Positions 35,660 through 48,319 of a stretch of 64,000 bases of DNA are shown in pieces (position 1 is the first letter of the stretch; each line of letters starts with the position of its first letter). The DNA comes from Haematobia irritans (Eukaryota; Arthropoda; Insecta; Diptera; Muscidae). Below the pieces are notes generated by a model. The model made no database searches. It was not told where the DNA came from and saw nothing but the letters and a program-made list of their open reading frames with translations. A program made the position numbers and the translations under genes. The stretch lies in contig NC_134397.1 in NCBI RefSeq assembly GCF_050003625.1, forward strand, positions 225,370,537 to 225,434,536. The letters are read 5' to 3'.

Positions 35660-36889
35660 ATCAACAAATTGTTGTGCACTGAAGTGTCCTTGCTCGGGCA
35701 CTTGCCAATTTCCTATTTTCCTAAAGTTTATTGTCTTTGGTTGATACAATCAAAGATTATCTGAAATAACAAGATGTCTATATGCTTCCTCTTTTTTTCC
35801 AATAGACTCATGATTTTAGGTCCATATATGTATGAGAGAGTTGGAAAAAATGGGTATGATGTTACGAATCTAAAAAAGAAAAGAAAATGAAGAATTTTCA
35901 ATTTGGTTAATAGGCCTGTTTCTGTACTCTTTTCATTCAACATTTATGCCAAAATAAATTACTTCTGGCAATTTCAACGGCTAAACTGGAATTTAATACC
36001 CACCTTAAGATGTAAATCATTAAGAGATGTCTATTACGTTCCCTGATGTTCTTTCTGCATTAAGTTTTCTACAGTTTTTCTAAGAAAATAGGAATTTTTA
36101 CTTTACAGTTTTAATTTTGGAAACACGCCCGTAGTAGCGGCCAATTCAAAATGTTTTCCTTTTTTAACTTCTTTATTTGTCAATTGTTGTTTTTTTTATC
36201 TCTTTTTGTTCGTGTTTTTGTCTAAACGAAAAATTTTACAGTCACAAATTATTATACATTATTGGTCGTCCGAACACAGCTATTTAGATACAGGATTGTT
36301 ACGAATACAATTTTAAAGACGAATTGGAGAAAATGTTGCAAAGAAACCTTCCAACAAGCAAAATAGATAACGAACGTGTGTGAACCTAAAGTCGTGCACT
36401 TTTATCTATTCAAGAACAAGAGGCAATCTGGACATCTTGTTATTATTACAAAGTCTTTGGATACAATCTTCAATCATTTTCGTACATTTTTAAATGTTAT
36501 CACCATGTACCACCCTGTTGTGTGTTATGTGCTTAATAATAAAGTAGATTAACGTTTAACCGACTTATTTGTTTCTACTGTCATATTATACAATAAAGTT
36601 GATATTATAGAATATCAACCAAAACAACCGATATAATGATTAAAACTACAATAACTCTTATAATGAATTTTCAAACTTCAAAATAATTTGATTATAACGG
36701 AAATTTGGGCCACACATTCACGGCGTTGATGCCGAAAACATATGCCGTCGACAAATAAGTCACTTAATCGGCGTACACCAAATTATGTCGGCTTCAATCT
36801 CTATTTCATTTGTTATAGACGCCGGTAACTTCATATCCCTTTTCTGCTCCTCAAACAGCTGTAGACCGAAGGAAACCATTGAGTAAACC
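35660..36889. other. Noncoding DNA and Prx3 upstream region
   Basis: No gene seen. The part from about 36700 probably holds the Prx3 promoter and 5' UTR. I see no sure TATA box or initiator. Confidence 0.4.
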
Positions 36890-37853
36890 ATGTCGTTTTT
36901 GGCAAGAAATCTTTTGAAATCCGTAAGTATCTGCAAAATTTGCATTGGATAGGGGCATGTGTTATGATTTTCATTGCATGCAAAAGACCCTTCAATTAAG
37001 CCTTTATTGTACATAGCATAAAATTACGTAATTGATATTTTTCGATTCTAGCTTCCCCAAGTGGGTAAACAATTGTCACAGAAGAACAATGTGAATGCTG
37101 CTTTCAAGCGTCTCCTTCATCAAAGTAAGCTTATCTTCATATAATAGATAAGAAAATATATATCAGCAATTCAATTTGTTTTTGTTGTAGGCTCACCCTT
37201 GTTGGCAGTCAAAGTTCAACAACCGGCACCTGATTTCAAAGGTATCGCTGTCTTAGGCAATGACTTTAAAGATGTTCAATTGTCAGACTATGCTGGTAAA
37301 TATTTGGTATTATTCTTCTACCCATTGGATTTGTAAGTTATTTTCGTAGCATTTTAATCAAACCATGTTAATGACAATTTTTTATTCCAGCACTTTCGTC
37401 TGTCCTACTGAAATCATTGCATTTAGTGATCGCATCCAGGAATTCAAGAAGTTAAATGCCGAAGTTTTGGGTGTATCAGTAGATTCACACTTCTCGCACT
37501 TGGTTTGGTCCAATATGGAGCGTAAAAATGGCGGTTTGGGTGGTTTGAAATATCCCCTATTGGCCGATATTACCAAACAAATCAGTTCAGATTATGGTGT
37601 TCTTTTGGAAAATGAAGGCATTTCCCTGCGTGGAACTTTCATCATCGATCCAAGTGGTGTTGTACGTCAATACTCTATTAATGATTTGCCAGTTGGTCGT
37701 TCTGTAGATGAGGTTTTGAGATTAATCAAAGCATTCCAATTTGTTGAAAAGCATGGTGAAGTCTGTCCTGCCAATTGGAATCCTGAGTCCAATCCAGATA
37801 CCATTAAGCCTGATGTGGAACAATCTAAAGAATATTTCAATAAACATGGTTAA
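36890..37853 (+). CDS. Prx3: Mitochondrial 2-Cys peroxiredoxin (Prx3 type), 4 exons
   Basis: Thiol peroxidase reducing H2O2 and organic peroxides, with thioredoxin as usual partner, in the mitochondrial matrix. Coding exons by splice sites and frame: 36890-36922, 37052-37124, 37191-37332, 37391-37853, giving 236 residues, close to the ~234 I recall for Drosophila Prx3. Each intron is GT..AG and frame is kept. The start [11 protein letters not shown] gives a basic, acid-free N-terminus, as expected for a mitochondrial presequence; the mature part begins near [11 protein letters not shown]. Peroxidatic Cys87 is in FTFVCPTE and resolving Cys208 in GEVCPANW. The GGLG (130-133) and YF (231-232) motifs mark the hydrogen-peroxide-sensitive eukaryotic type. 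The SINE- and TE-free gene is compact. The ATG at 37365 is intronic and not a start. AATAAA follows at 37993. Confidence 0.93.
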
Positions 37854-37992
37854 ATTGAACTTCAAAGTAATTTAGCCTTCATCCAATCCTAGAGATATTT
37901 TTTCTCTTTTTTTATATTTTTGTTTTTTTCCTTCGAATATAATTCAATTTTATGTTTTCTACCTTGTTGATATTTATGATGTATCGCCCCGT

Positions 37993-37998
37993 AATAAA
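37993..37998 (+). promoter_or_regulatory. Likely poly(A) signal of Prx3
   Basis: AATAAA 140 bp after the stop codon, followed by an A-rich and then T-rich stretch. Position fits a short 3' UTR. Confidence 0.6.
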
Positions 37999-38035
37999 CA
38001 AAAAATGAAAAACATTACCTCTGTGGTTTTTATTT

Positions 38036-38385
38036 TTTATCTAATACTGCAATACGTTCAGCGTGACAGATGGCATTTGGACTCCAAATAAATGAAGCAT
38101 ACTCCAGTTTTGAGCGGACAAAGGCACAATATATTTTTTTTATATAAGGATCAGAGAATTCAGTAGTATTTCTACGAATAAAGTACATAACTGAATAAGC
38201 TTTTGGAAGAATATAATTTAAGTGACAAATAAAACTTAACTTATAATCAAACAAAACACCAAGATCAAGTTTCTCATAAACATTACACAACCTCTGATTA
38301 GGAAAGCAATATCGTGAATTAATAACATCCCTACATCTGTGAAATGTAAGAAGCGAACACTTTGAAAAATTGAGGGGTAAATATA
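38036..38385 (-). pseudogene. Non-LTR retrotransposon (LINE) reverse transcriptase fragment
   Basis: On the minus strand an open frame from about 38385 to 38036 reads SKCSLLTFHRCRD, then LDLGVLFDYKLSF, HLNYILPKAYSVMYFIRRN, FVRSKLEYASFIWSP and IAVLDKK. This is the C-terminal thumb-side part of Jockey/I-like LINE reverse transcriptases (DLGV..D..LSF; the R..LEY.S..W.P motif). Both ends are cut: no catalytic FADD box, no 3' UTR. It lies between the convergent Prx3 and SF1 genes, in antisense to Prx3, and is a dead fragment. Confidence 0.8.
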
Positions 38386-38927
38386 ACCAACTCTAACCCT
38401 TTGTGCTCTTATTGCAATAAAATTAATGTATCTGGTTTTTTATTATCATCACTATGTTGAATAATTTTATTGAAGGATTATATGACATAATTAGGTTACA
38501 TACAACATTTCAAATATAATGATAAAATGTATGGACAATTGTTCATAACTTAATAGATATATTTTACGTCTTCCATTTGTTGGACCTTGGAATATAATTA
38601 GCGAGAATATTTTTGTCTGGGTTGTGTTTACGTATGATATAGATTTAAAAAATACGATTACTTGCCGAATATGAAATTAAATCTTTTTGTTTTTGTAGAA
38701 AACTTCACTTTCTAGATATATAGAACTGCAATCATCATATACAATTTTGACATGTATATTAAATATATAAGGAAATTATTCATCTATCGAATTACTACAA
38801 TGGGGTGGTTATTTAAATATAGCTGGGTAATTCAATTGTCATTATTTTTGCCTGGAGCACTTTTAAAGTTTCCACCCATGAATTGACAAAATGATTGAGA
38901 TTTTATGGTTGTCGTCTTTCATCCCAT

Positions 38928-41900
38928 TTACGATGGAGGTGGGGGAGGTGGTTGAGCTAAACTTCCAATGCCTGGTGGTGGTGCACAAGGTGGCGGTGGA
39001 GGTGGTGCATATGCACCAGATCCTGGACCACCCCAACCCGGAAAACCTGGAGGAAGTAATCCGGGTGGAGCTTGCCAATGCGGTAATCCTGTAGGCGGTG
39101 GCAGCAAAGGCGGCATAGGCCCAGTTCCTGGTGGTGGAGGATCACCGCCTGGTGGAGGTGGTTGTGGTGCACCCACACTCATCCAAGGCATGAGTGGCGG
39201 CGGAGCTGCCGGTGTCGGCGGCTGTGTAGTGGGAGGAGGTGGAATCAATGGTGGCATTGATACCGGAGTGGGGGGCTGTGTTGTCGGAGGAGGTGGAATT
39301 AATGGCGGCATTCCTACCGGAGGTGCATTTGACGAGCCCCAAGGTGGAGGCATTGGGGGTGGAGGTGCCACAGCATTCATAGGGCTATGTGTGGGCTGTG
39401 TATTCTGTATTGCTGGCATTGATACAGGTTTCTTATCAAATATACTATAGCCACGATTAATGTGAACCTGTGCCAAGGGATCCGGTTGTGGCTTGGCTGC
39501 TGATGGTGGAGGTCCTTCACCCAATTCGGCCATAAGACTCATGTACTCTTCATCAATTTTAGCTTGAGAATTCTCACCTTCCTCACCAGGCATTCCGGCT
39601 CCGGGACGTTTGCTGCGACAATCTTTAGATATGTGACCTGCTCCACCACAAGCAGTACATACGATGCTGTTAGTGACATTGGGTTTATCGGGGCAAAGCC
39701 ATGACTTGTGTTCCGTTGAGCCGCAATTGGTACATCTAGGACAATCTGTTTCTCTCAATGTTCCATTGAGCTGAGCCAGTTCTCTCAATTGCATACGCCG
39801 CAAATCATTATGACCCTCTGGTACCTCTATGCCCTGACGAATGATATCTTTAATTTTATCCACAGCTTTTTTGACCGCCTCTGGATTGGAAGCAGTAATG
39901 AAAGCATGTAATGGCTCATCTTCTCCGGCCAATGGTTGACCATCTTTACGTCCAACTTTTCCCTCCTTTACAGAACCTTTACCACGAATGATAATCTTGG
40001 CTCCAGTCTCTTTTTCCATTGCCTTCAGTGTGTTACCACGTGGACCAATCAATAGACCCACAAAATTTATATCAGGATGCTGTTCCTGCGGTATCAATAC
40101 CTTATCAATGACACGAGTCACTGGAGGTCTGAAGGAGAACGATAAAACATAATATTTTAGAAGTTATATAGAAAGTTTAATTGAGATGAACATTTATCTT
40201 TAGTTTTGTTAATTATTTATAAACTTACTTGTAATCAGCTGGCGGCTTAAAATCGGGATTAACCGTTTGCATTTTCTGAATCAATTGATGCCTTTGATCT
40301 TCCAATTTCTTGCGATAACGAAATTCTCTTGTATTCAACCGTTTGCCATCAGAGCTATAAATGGGTTCCGGCGAAGGAGATCTATTAAAGAGACACAAAA
40401 CGTTAAAGAAAAATTAGCATCCATTATAGAAAACCAACATAAATCTATCTTAAAATATATAATGCTGAAAATCATTTAAAATAATTCCTAGTATTAATAA
40501 TCTCCTGGAAATTTTGTAAATCATCATTAGTTAATTAAGCATTAATTATTAGATTAATTAAAAAAATCATTAATGATTCGTGAAACTTTCATAACTGCTG
40601 TTTGCCATTCATTCAATCAAATCAGGTCGTTTTTTTGATGGTGGGGAAAAAAGAAAAATTTTGATTAATAATCTCTTTAGTAATGTAAAGTGAATTATTG
40701 GCTTTGTTTGTTTTTTTTTTTTTTTTGGTATTACTGTGATTGTGACCATCCACTTGGAATATTCTCTCTATACAACATCTATTGTGTGATCTATCTTTGT
40801 TTTATATGTCTTATATCCTTCGGGGGGAAAAAGAAGATTGTTTGATTAATAATTGAGAATATAAATGAGTTTATAACACAACTATTTTTTTTTTTTGGTA
40901 AGTTCTTTGCTTACATGTACCCAAGGGTGTATGTGTTTAATGAGCAAAAAACGCCCTTATAGAACTCTGAAACAATGTCATAACCTAGAGTTTGATTTTA
41001 AGGGGAAAATAATTGATTAGTATTCAATATTTCAAATATATATTTGAAAATTGACTATTATATTTACCAAACCACGACAACAATAACGGTATTTCGTCTG
41101 TGAAATTAAAATAATTTAATGAATTATTAAATATGTTGTATAGGTCTTATGAAACCAATCACCCAGCATTACAACAGCCTCATAAAGGTAACATTGATTT
41201 CTTTTTATAGATAATTCATACTTTCTATAATTCATATATCGGGGGAACATATTTTCGTATCAAAAAGATTTACATACTATGTATATCCTACAAAAGTCAA
41301 GGTGGTACATCTCACACAACAATGTATGCAATCCGATTTCGATCTCTTTAATGAGAAGACTTCTTGCTAACAGCTTCTGGAACTGTGTCAGAACAGTGTC
41401 GGAGCTCGATCAAAGCGGACTTTTCTTTGGTCGAAACCATTATTGGACAAAATGACAAAATTCGGTGCCAAATTTGAATCTTTGAAATATTATAATTAGC
41501 TTTCGAGTAAAACACGAATTCTTTCGACTTCGGTCATGCTATTTTAAACACATCAACATCTTCTGAAAACATCTTCTTCAAATTTAATAACGAAGTTAGG
41601 TTAGGTTGGGTTAGGTGGCAGCCCGATGTATCAGGCTCATTTAAGACTATTCAGCCCATTGTGATACCACAGTGATGAACTTCTCTCTTATCACTGCCCG
41701 ATTCCATGTTAAGCTCAATGACAAGGGACCTTCTTTTTATAGCCGACTGCGAACGGCGTTCCACATTGCATTGAAACCACTTAGAGACGCTTTGAAACCC
41801 TCAGAGATGTCACCAGCATTACTGAGGTGGGATAATCCACCGCTGAAAAACTTTTTGGGTGTTCGGTCGAAGCAGGAATCAAACTCACGACCTTGTGTAT

Positions 41901-44900
41901 GCAAGGCGGGCATGCTAACCATTGCATCACGGTGGCTCCCTAATAACGAAGTTACAAACAAAATATAAAAAGTTTGCATCGAAATAATTAAGTCGAAGCC
42001 CATCACTCGGGCGACCTCCAATAACAGGTTGGCTGATAAGTCCCCGGTCTGACACATAGATGGCGTCGCTAGTATTAAATGCATATTATTTTTTTATAGT
42101 ACCAACCTTCAAATGATTCGTTTCAAAATTTGACGTCCGTAAGTCAATTAGTTTGTGAGATAGAGCGTCTTTTGTGAAGCAACTTTTGTTATTGTGAAGA
42201 AAATGGAAAAAAAAGAATTTCGTGTTTTGATAAAATACTATTTTCTGAAGGGAAAAAATACGGTGGAAGCAAAAACTTGGCTTGATAATGAGTTTCCGGA
42301 CTCTGCCCCAGGGAAATCAACAATAATTGATTGGTATGCAAAATTCAAGCGTGGTGAAATGAGCACGGATGACGGTGAACGCAGTGGACGGCCGAAAGAG
42401 GTGGTTACCGACGAAAACATCAAAAAATCCACAAAATGATTTTGAATGACCGTAAAATGAAGTTGATCGAGATAGTAGAGGCCTTAACGATATCAAAGGA
42501 ACGTGTTGGTCATACCATTCATCAATATTTGGATATGCGGAAGCTCTGTGCAAAATGGGTGGCGCGCGAGCTCACATTTGACCAAAAACAACAACGTGTT
42601 GATTCTGAGCGGTGTTTGCAGCTGTTAACTCGTAATACACCCGAGTTTTTCGTCGATATGTGACAATGGATGAAACATGGCTCCATCACTACACTCCTGA
42701 GTCCAGTCGACAGTCGGCTGAGTGGACAGCGACCGGTGAACCGTCTCCGAAGCGTGGAAAGACTCAAAAGTCCGCTGGCAAAGTAATGGCCCTGTTTTTT
42801 GGGATGCGCAAGGAATAATTTTTATACATTATCTTGAGAAGGGAAAAACCATCAACAGTGACTATTATATGGCGTTATTGGAGCGTTTGAAGGTCGAAAT
42901 CGCGACAAAACGGCCCCATATGATGAAGAAAAAAGTGTTGTTCCACCAAGACAACGCACCGTGCCACAAGTCATTGAGAACGATGGCAAAAATTCATGAA
43001 TTGGGCTTCGAATTGCTTCCCCACCCACCGTATTCTCCAGATCTGGATGCTCGCAGGGAAAAAATTTGGCTGCAATGAAGAGGTGATCGCCGAAACTGAG
43101 GCCTATTTTGAGGCAAAACCGAAGGAGTACTACCAAAATGGTATCAAAAAATTGGAAGGTCGTTATAATCATTGTATCGCTCTTGAAGGGAACTATGTTG
43201 AATAATAAAAACGAATTTTGACAAAAAAAAATGTGTTTTTCTTTGTTAGAAGGGAACTCTTGAAGGGAACTATGTTGAATAATAAAAACGAATTTTGACA
43301 AAAAAAAAAGTGTTTTTCTTTGTTAGACCGGGGACTTATCCGCCAACCTGTTATTTACAGCACAGCAAAGCACAGAATCTTTGAGGAATTCAGACAAGTT
43401 AAAAAAGGTTTTGATTTTTTTTGTCTCGGCCTAATCACGTGGAAGGCCGGTGCGTGTTTTATTATCAATGTTTGACCGAATGTAGAAGCTGATCATTCGA
43501 TCACCACAATCGTGGGGGGGGGGGGGGTTCAGACAAGTTAAAACAGGGGTTTGAAATTTTCGAGAGCCATTTTCTTTGCAAGGCGGTCATTTGATCTTTG
43601 ACTTACTTAGCCGACACAGACAAATAGGCATGTATAAAATATTCAAAACATTTTTGAAAATGAATTCGAAATTACTTATCAATATCAGGAAATTAATAAT
43701 TTTCGGTTTTCGTCAAATTGCCAGAAAAAAAAACTGGATATAGACTGGATAACGTGCTTCGGAAAAAAAAACCCGCTTCGGTCGAGCTCTAATACACACT
43801 CTAAAAACATACTAATTCTCTAATATTAGTAAATACAGCCAAATTCTATTATCAACTCAATTATAAGGAACTCCATTTTAGTAGACGGATCTATTTGTCT
43901 GTTATTTTTTTTTTTTTTTTGTAAATTATAAATATGAATTAAACAAAGAATAAATGAAGTATATAAGTGTACCATAAAATGTATTTCCCACAAAGTCCCA
44001 CCTAAAGGCTCTTTTAAAACCAAACATTAATACTTTGATATTAAACGGGAATACTATCCTGGCGTCTAGACAAAATCTTGGTTTTGGCTGCAATCAAGAT
44101 TTTTTTTATTTCTATTAAAATTACTTTAATCACAGAAATCAGGCATTAATTTATAAAAAAAAATCATTAAATTATGTACGAGCTAATTGAATCAATCATT
44201 ATTTTATAAAATATGATTCATTCATTTATAAAAAAAAAATCATTAAATGATGTGCGCGTTAATTGAATCAATTGTAAATTAAATAGAAGAGGTCGAAATT
44301 CCACTTTCATTATTTTTTCAATTATTCTTTAATGCTAGAAAAAGCATTAAAGAAATGAACCGGAAATTGAGTATTTTTGGTGTTGTTCATTGAAGCAACA
44401 AAAAGTTGTGGTATCTTAAAAACATCAATTTGGAAACAAAATGCATTTTGTTCCTTTGCTTCAATAATTCCAGTTTTTTCCCCAATATCTATATTCAGTT
44501 CGTTGTTTGTGTTCAGAAGTGGAAGTTCCAAATATTATGAATAAATTTAGAAAGCAATGCCATTGAAAAACACATTGCTATTACGGGCTCTAAATAAAAC
44601 ATTTGCAAATAAAGTGGAAGCATCTTGCAGCTGCGGACAATGGGGAACAAGAAAGGAGTCCTTTTAAAAAATCTATGTAACATTTATTGCTATTAATGTT
44701 ATATTAAAAGCATCAAAGAAATGAACCGGAAATTGAGAATTTTTTGGTGCTATTCATTGAAGAAACAAAAGGTTGTGATATCTTAAAAACATCAATTTGG
44801 AAACAAAATGCATCTTGTTTCTTTGCTTCAATAATTCCAGTTTTTTTTCACAATATCTATATTCATTTCGTTGTTTATGTTCAGAGGTGAACGTTCCAAA

Positions 44901-47542
44901 TACTTTGAATAAATTTAGAAAAAAAATTGTCATATCCTTTATATATGGTATTATGGGCTCAAAATAGATTGAGTCATAAAAATTTTAAATCAAGTGGAAG
45001 CATCTTTATTGTTATTTTTGGGATTGTGAGTCTACCTAGTAAATTGTTTGTACCATGGCTGTAACCATAAAAATGAAGTCAAGGTGAGTTTTCAAAAAAG
45101 TCGACTCTGTAAAAAATTAATTTAAGAATTGAATTTATTTACAAGCCCTTGCTATATTTTTTATATCTGGAGTCATTCATGATTTGCTTGAAAAAGCTAT
45201 GAGCGAACTCTTCTATTGTTGGACTATTTTATATTTCTAAATGAGCCTATACAAAAATATTGTCAAGACATATTACCGCAAAATAATCTCATATATTCGG
45301 GGAGAGTGTCCATTGTGGACCCTCGTTTAGGAATTTTAAATATACCCATTATGTAACTAATCAAATCATCATCCACATGCATTCTCCTTTAACTGATGGT
45401 AGGCAAATAAAAATTATTATAAATAATAAATCATCTTTGTACAAATAACTTAAGTAAGAATGCAAACCTTTCTTCCGGATTTTGTGGTATTCCCAAATCA
45501 CCAGTACGCAGCTTGCGGCTGATTTCCTCGATCTGAAGTTGAACTGTAATTAAAAGTGGTGAGTTAAGAAAAAAAAAGAAGAAAAAAGAGGCAATAAGCC
45601 CCATTATTAGTATGGTACTTATTACACAAGCAATTGTCAATTAAAAATCTATTGAAGAAAAAAATCTAATTGAACGATGGTTTTGTTTGGGGATCTAGAC
45701 GACAATGTAGAAGGACGCACGCTTAAGTATCGTACGTGTAGTATCATAGTATCAAACTGGAGAAAACAAATTAAAATATTAAAATAAAATAAAAATGGGT
45801 CTAATTAATAATTTGTGTAAAATAATATTCTAGTGTATAACTCTAAAAAGAAGACTTGAGAAATATTAGTATTAGTGATTGCAAAATATAGTTGATAATG
45901 TGGGCTCTTTTAAAGTATCTTCGCCCGATCCGAGGGAAGCTGGTTATTCCTTTGCACGTCCATGTAGGTAGGAATGTCTTTACTTTTATTTAATAGAGAT
46001 AGATAGAAAGCGTGCCTTCAAAAAGAAAACGAAGAAGTTTTGATTAGTTTTCATTTGATAAAGCAAAACAAAGTATTGACAATTCCCGCAAGTGTTCCGC
46101 TCCGTCCTCTGCATTTTCCTTTGTGATATCGCGGCTACTGTCTGCTGTGTACATCCGTAGATTGCTGACAATGTTTCACGTATTTTTGTTTCTAGTCCTA
46201 AGCTGAAGTCATTTTATTTTATTGTGTACACTTACTTGACGATCAATGTCTTTTCTTTTTCTTAATAATAGTCTTAAAGCTAAATTGGAATATATCTATA
46301 AAAAACTTAAAAAGTTTTATTAAATTACCTAGATATGCTTCCTGCTGCTTAGGATCCAGAGTAGGTGGTAATATTGTGGGCATACCGGGTATAAAAGTCT
46401 TATCATTTTCAGTTCCACCCCAACGAGATTTCTTGCGTCGTTTACGTTCTGTCTCCTCCTCTGTAAGGGATTTTATTAACTATGTTTTCTTTTGCCTATT
46501 TCTCAGTTCAGAAACTTACGTGAGTGCTCTGTTGCTCCATTAGACAATGAATCATTGCTGTTATTTGAATTGAATAAAGCAGCAAAATTCTTTGCGTTTG
46601 CAGTACTGCTCATTAACTCCTGTATTGTTTGCGTCAAATCAAATCGATTATCTCTAGTAACTTCTTCTTTAATCGATTCCAAATGCATACGTTCTGATCG
46701 TTCTCTGGACATACTCCTGTCACGAGTACGGCTATTTCTTTTGCGATCGTAGCTGCGACTTCGGGAACGACGACGGTCGCGACTACGGTCACGTCTACGA
46801 CGTGATTCGTAGTCTTCATAGTTGCGCGAGTTGCTTCTGCGGGCTCGGGAATCTCTGTCCCTATCTCTTCGACTAGAGCGTTCACGGCTTGACCGTTCTC
46901 TATCGCGGCTTGAACGATCTCTATCACGGCTGGACCGATGGCTTGAGCGCCTGTAATCTCGGTCACGTTCTCGGTCGCGATCACGATCACGTTCGCGATC
47001 ACGATCCCGGTCACGGTCACGATCTCTGCGATCTCTTTCTTTATCCTTATCTTTTTCCCTATCTCGGTCCCTGGATCGATCTCTGGAAGTGAATAAAACA
47101 AATTTGTCAAATACATATCAAACACAACATGCAATTTAAAAATCTAAGAAATCAGCATTGTACGCAATTTTTACAATTGTTTTTTACATAATTTGAAAAG
47201 GGGCATGCATCAGCCTTCTTCTTTTACATTGGCAAATACTCCCCAAGAAAATATAGAAAATGCCATCCATGGATGATATACCTTTACTTGCTACATATTT
47301 ATCCTCTTAATTAGTTGCAATTTTTTTTTGCTTACTCACCTTTTCCTTCTACTACTGCTGCGATCCTTATCTTTATCCCTAGATTTCGAACGCTTTTCTC
47401 TGTCAGGTTTGTCGTAATCATTATGGCCACCAAAACGTTCATTTCCAGTTTTACTGCTACCCATATTTGCACCAGTATCCGTGTAAGAATCCACTGGTAG
47501 ATTTTCCATGGTGCCCATTGACGGCATTTGGAATTCACTCAT
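38928..47542 (-). CDS. SF1: Splicing factor 1 (branch point binding protein), 6 coding exons
   Basis: Nuclear protein that binds the intron branch point with U2AF in the first spliceosome assembly step. Coding exons on the minus strand: 47542-47340, 47082-46520, 46460-46329, 45543-45468, 40381-40229, 40128-38928; all introns are GT..AG and phases agree, giving 775 residues. Order of parts: [10 protein letters not shown] start; an RD/RS-rich stretch (about 50-185); the U2AF-binding ligand motif KRRKKSRW (262-269); [20 protein letters not shown]; the phosphorylation motif RSPSPEPIY (325 on); a KH-QUA2 domain with GPRG at 404-407; two CCHC zinc knuckles (C508-C521 and C533-C546); and a Pro/Gly-rich C-terminal tail. 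Two knuckles is the fly and yeast form; I recall one in human. Intron 4 (45467-40382, 5.1 kb) carries a SINE, a mariner and a tandem duplication. A TTTATT at 38466 (AATAAA in reverse) may end the transcript. Confidence 0.93.
41599..41940 (-). repeat. tRNA-derived SINE, full length, 342 bp, in SF1 intron 4
   Basis: Same family as 19532-19871: tRNA-like head near 41940 on the minus strand, tail of CCTAACCCAACCTAACC type at the left. It is flanked by the exact 14-bp duplication TAATAACGAAGTTA (41585-41598 and 41941-41954), the mark of LINE-driven retroposition. It runs in the same sense as SF1. The clean duplication suggests a fairly recent insertion. Confidence 0.88.
42024..43351 (+). mobile_element. 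Himar-like mariner, copy 3, in SF1 intron 4
   Basis: Both ITRs are present (ACAGGTTGGCTGATAAGTCC from 42024; complement ending 43351), flanked by TA on both sides. It lies antisense to SF1. Near the 3' end a ~74-bp stretch (from GAAGGGAACTATGTTGAATA to TTTTTCTTTGTTAGA) is duplicated in tandem. Confidence 0.9.
42203..43205 (+). pseudogene. Himar-like mariner transposase, copy 3 (frameshifted)
   Basis: It starts [19 protein letters not shown] and reads well through [15 protein letters not shown], then loses one base. A second frame continues [20 protein letters not shown] to [10 protein letters not shown], where another base is lost before the first catalytic motif; this motif reads [13 protein letters not shown] in a third frame. 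More single-base losses follow, and a ~36-bp deletion removes the last catalytic segment (SPDL then DAR). [10 protein letters not shown] survives. Not functional. Confidence 0.9.
43514..43527 (+). repeat. Poly-G tract, 14 bases
   Basis: Uninterrupted run of 14 G in SF1 intron 4, rare in such AT-rich DNA. Length may be an assembly or sequencing artefact. Confidence 0.7.
44140..44280 (+). repeat. Short tandem duplication, ~75-bp period
   Basis: CATTAATTTATAAAAAAAAA followed by TCATTAAATTATGTACGAGC recurs as CATTCATTTATAAAAAAAAA and TCATTAAATGATGTGCGCGT, each followed by AATTGAATCAAT. Intronic and noncoding. Confidence 0.6.
44329..45010 (+). repeat. Direct tandem duplication in SF1 intron 4, ~370-bp period
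   Basis: The block from about 44330 to 44640 recurs at about 44697-45010. Shared words include AAAGAAATGAACCGGAAATT, GATATCTTAAAAACATCAAT (first copy GGTATC), CTTTGCTTCAATAATTCCAG and GTGGAAGCATCTT. Divergence is modest (roughly one change in eight to ten bases by eye). No coding sense. Confidence 0.8.
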
Positions 47543-47658
47543 TATATTTTCCTCTTTTTATAATTATTTTCTTTCCACTAACGCGAACAGAAATACAACG
47601 CGAACAGAAAATTCTACCACGTTAAAAATAAAATGGCGAGACAGTAATTAGTAACCTA

Positions 47659-48319
47659 GGGATCTATTAATCGAAAATCGATTAATCGATTATTCGAATT
47701 TTGGCATGAAAATCTAAAAAAGTCGAAATCGATTATTAACCTTAAAATAATCGCAAAATCGATTTTAGATTTTTAACTAATTTTTAATTTTAACTATCAT
47801 AAAAATGACTATCATAAAATTTTAATTTTGACTAGAATAAAAATGTTGACTTGATTAAATAAAATATGAAATTGGTGGAAATGAATCCTTTGTTTTTTCA
47901 ATTTCCTTGAATTTATACGGGTAATTATTTGGGGAGATAATGATAAGTTATTTCATATTGAGTATTTTCACAATATATATTAAACAAATATTTAAGGAAA
48001 TAATAATAAATGACACGTACATGTTAAAAATTTTATATTGAACATTTTAAAAATATATTAAACAACTTAAAAAAATTAACATGTTTGACTGGAACACTAA
48101 TTTTTGGCATTTCTTACCCAACTATTGATAACACTAACAAAAAACAAATAGATACCATAAAATCGAATATTTTGTATAATCATTATTTCTATGAAATTCG
48201 GTTATGAAAAATCGAATATTCGAATTTTGATTGGTGAAAATAATCGAAAATCGATTTTTGATTAATAGTCAATAATCGAATAGTCGAAAAATCGATTATT
48301 GGTTTATACTATAGATCCC
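47659..48319. mobile_element. TA-flanked TIR MITE upstream of SF1, 661 bp
   Basis: GGGATCTA at the left and TAGATCCC at the right, each bordered by TA (47657-47658 and 48320-48321). Subterminal ATCGATT/AATCGAT palindromes are dense on both sides (AATCGAAAATCGATTAATCG; AAAATCGATTATTGG). It starts only ~117 bp upstream of the SF1 start codon, so it lies in or next to that promoter. Confidence 0.7.

Noticed and set aside
36760..37014. 84-codon minus-strand frame over Prx3 exon 1
   Set aside because: Overlaps the real first exon on the other strand and has no recognisable family.
38968..39450. 160-codon Gly-rich frame on the plus strand
   Set aside because: Antisense shadow of the proline-rich SF1 C-terminus.
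46634..47134. 166-codon minus-strand frame with valine/isoleucine/alanine repeats
   Set aside because: Wrong frame over SF1 exon 2, whose RD/RS-rich frame is fixed by both splice junctions.
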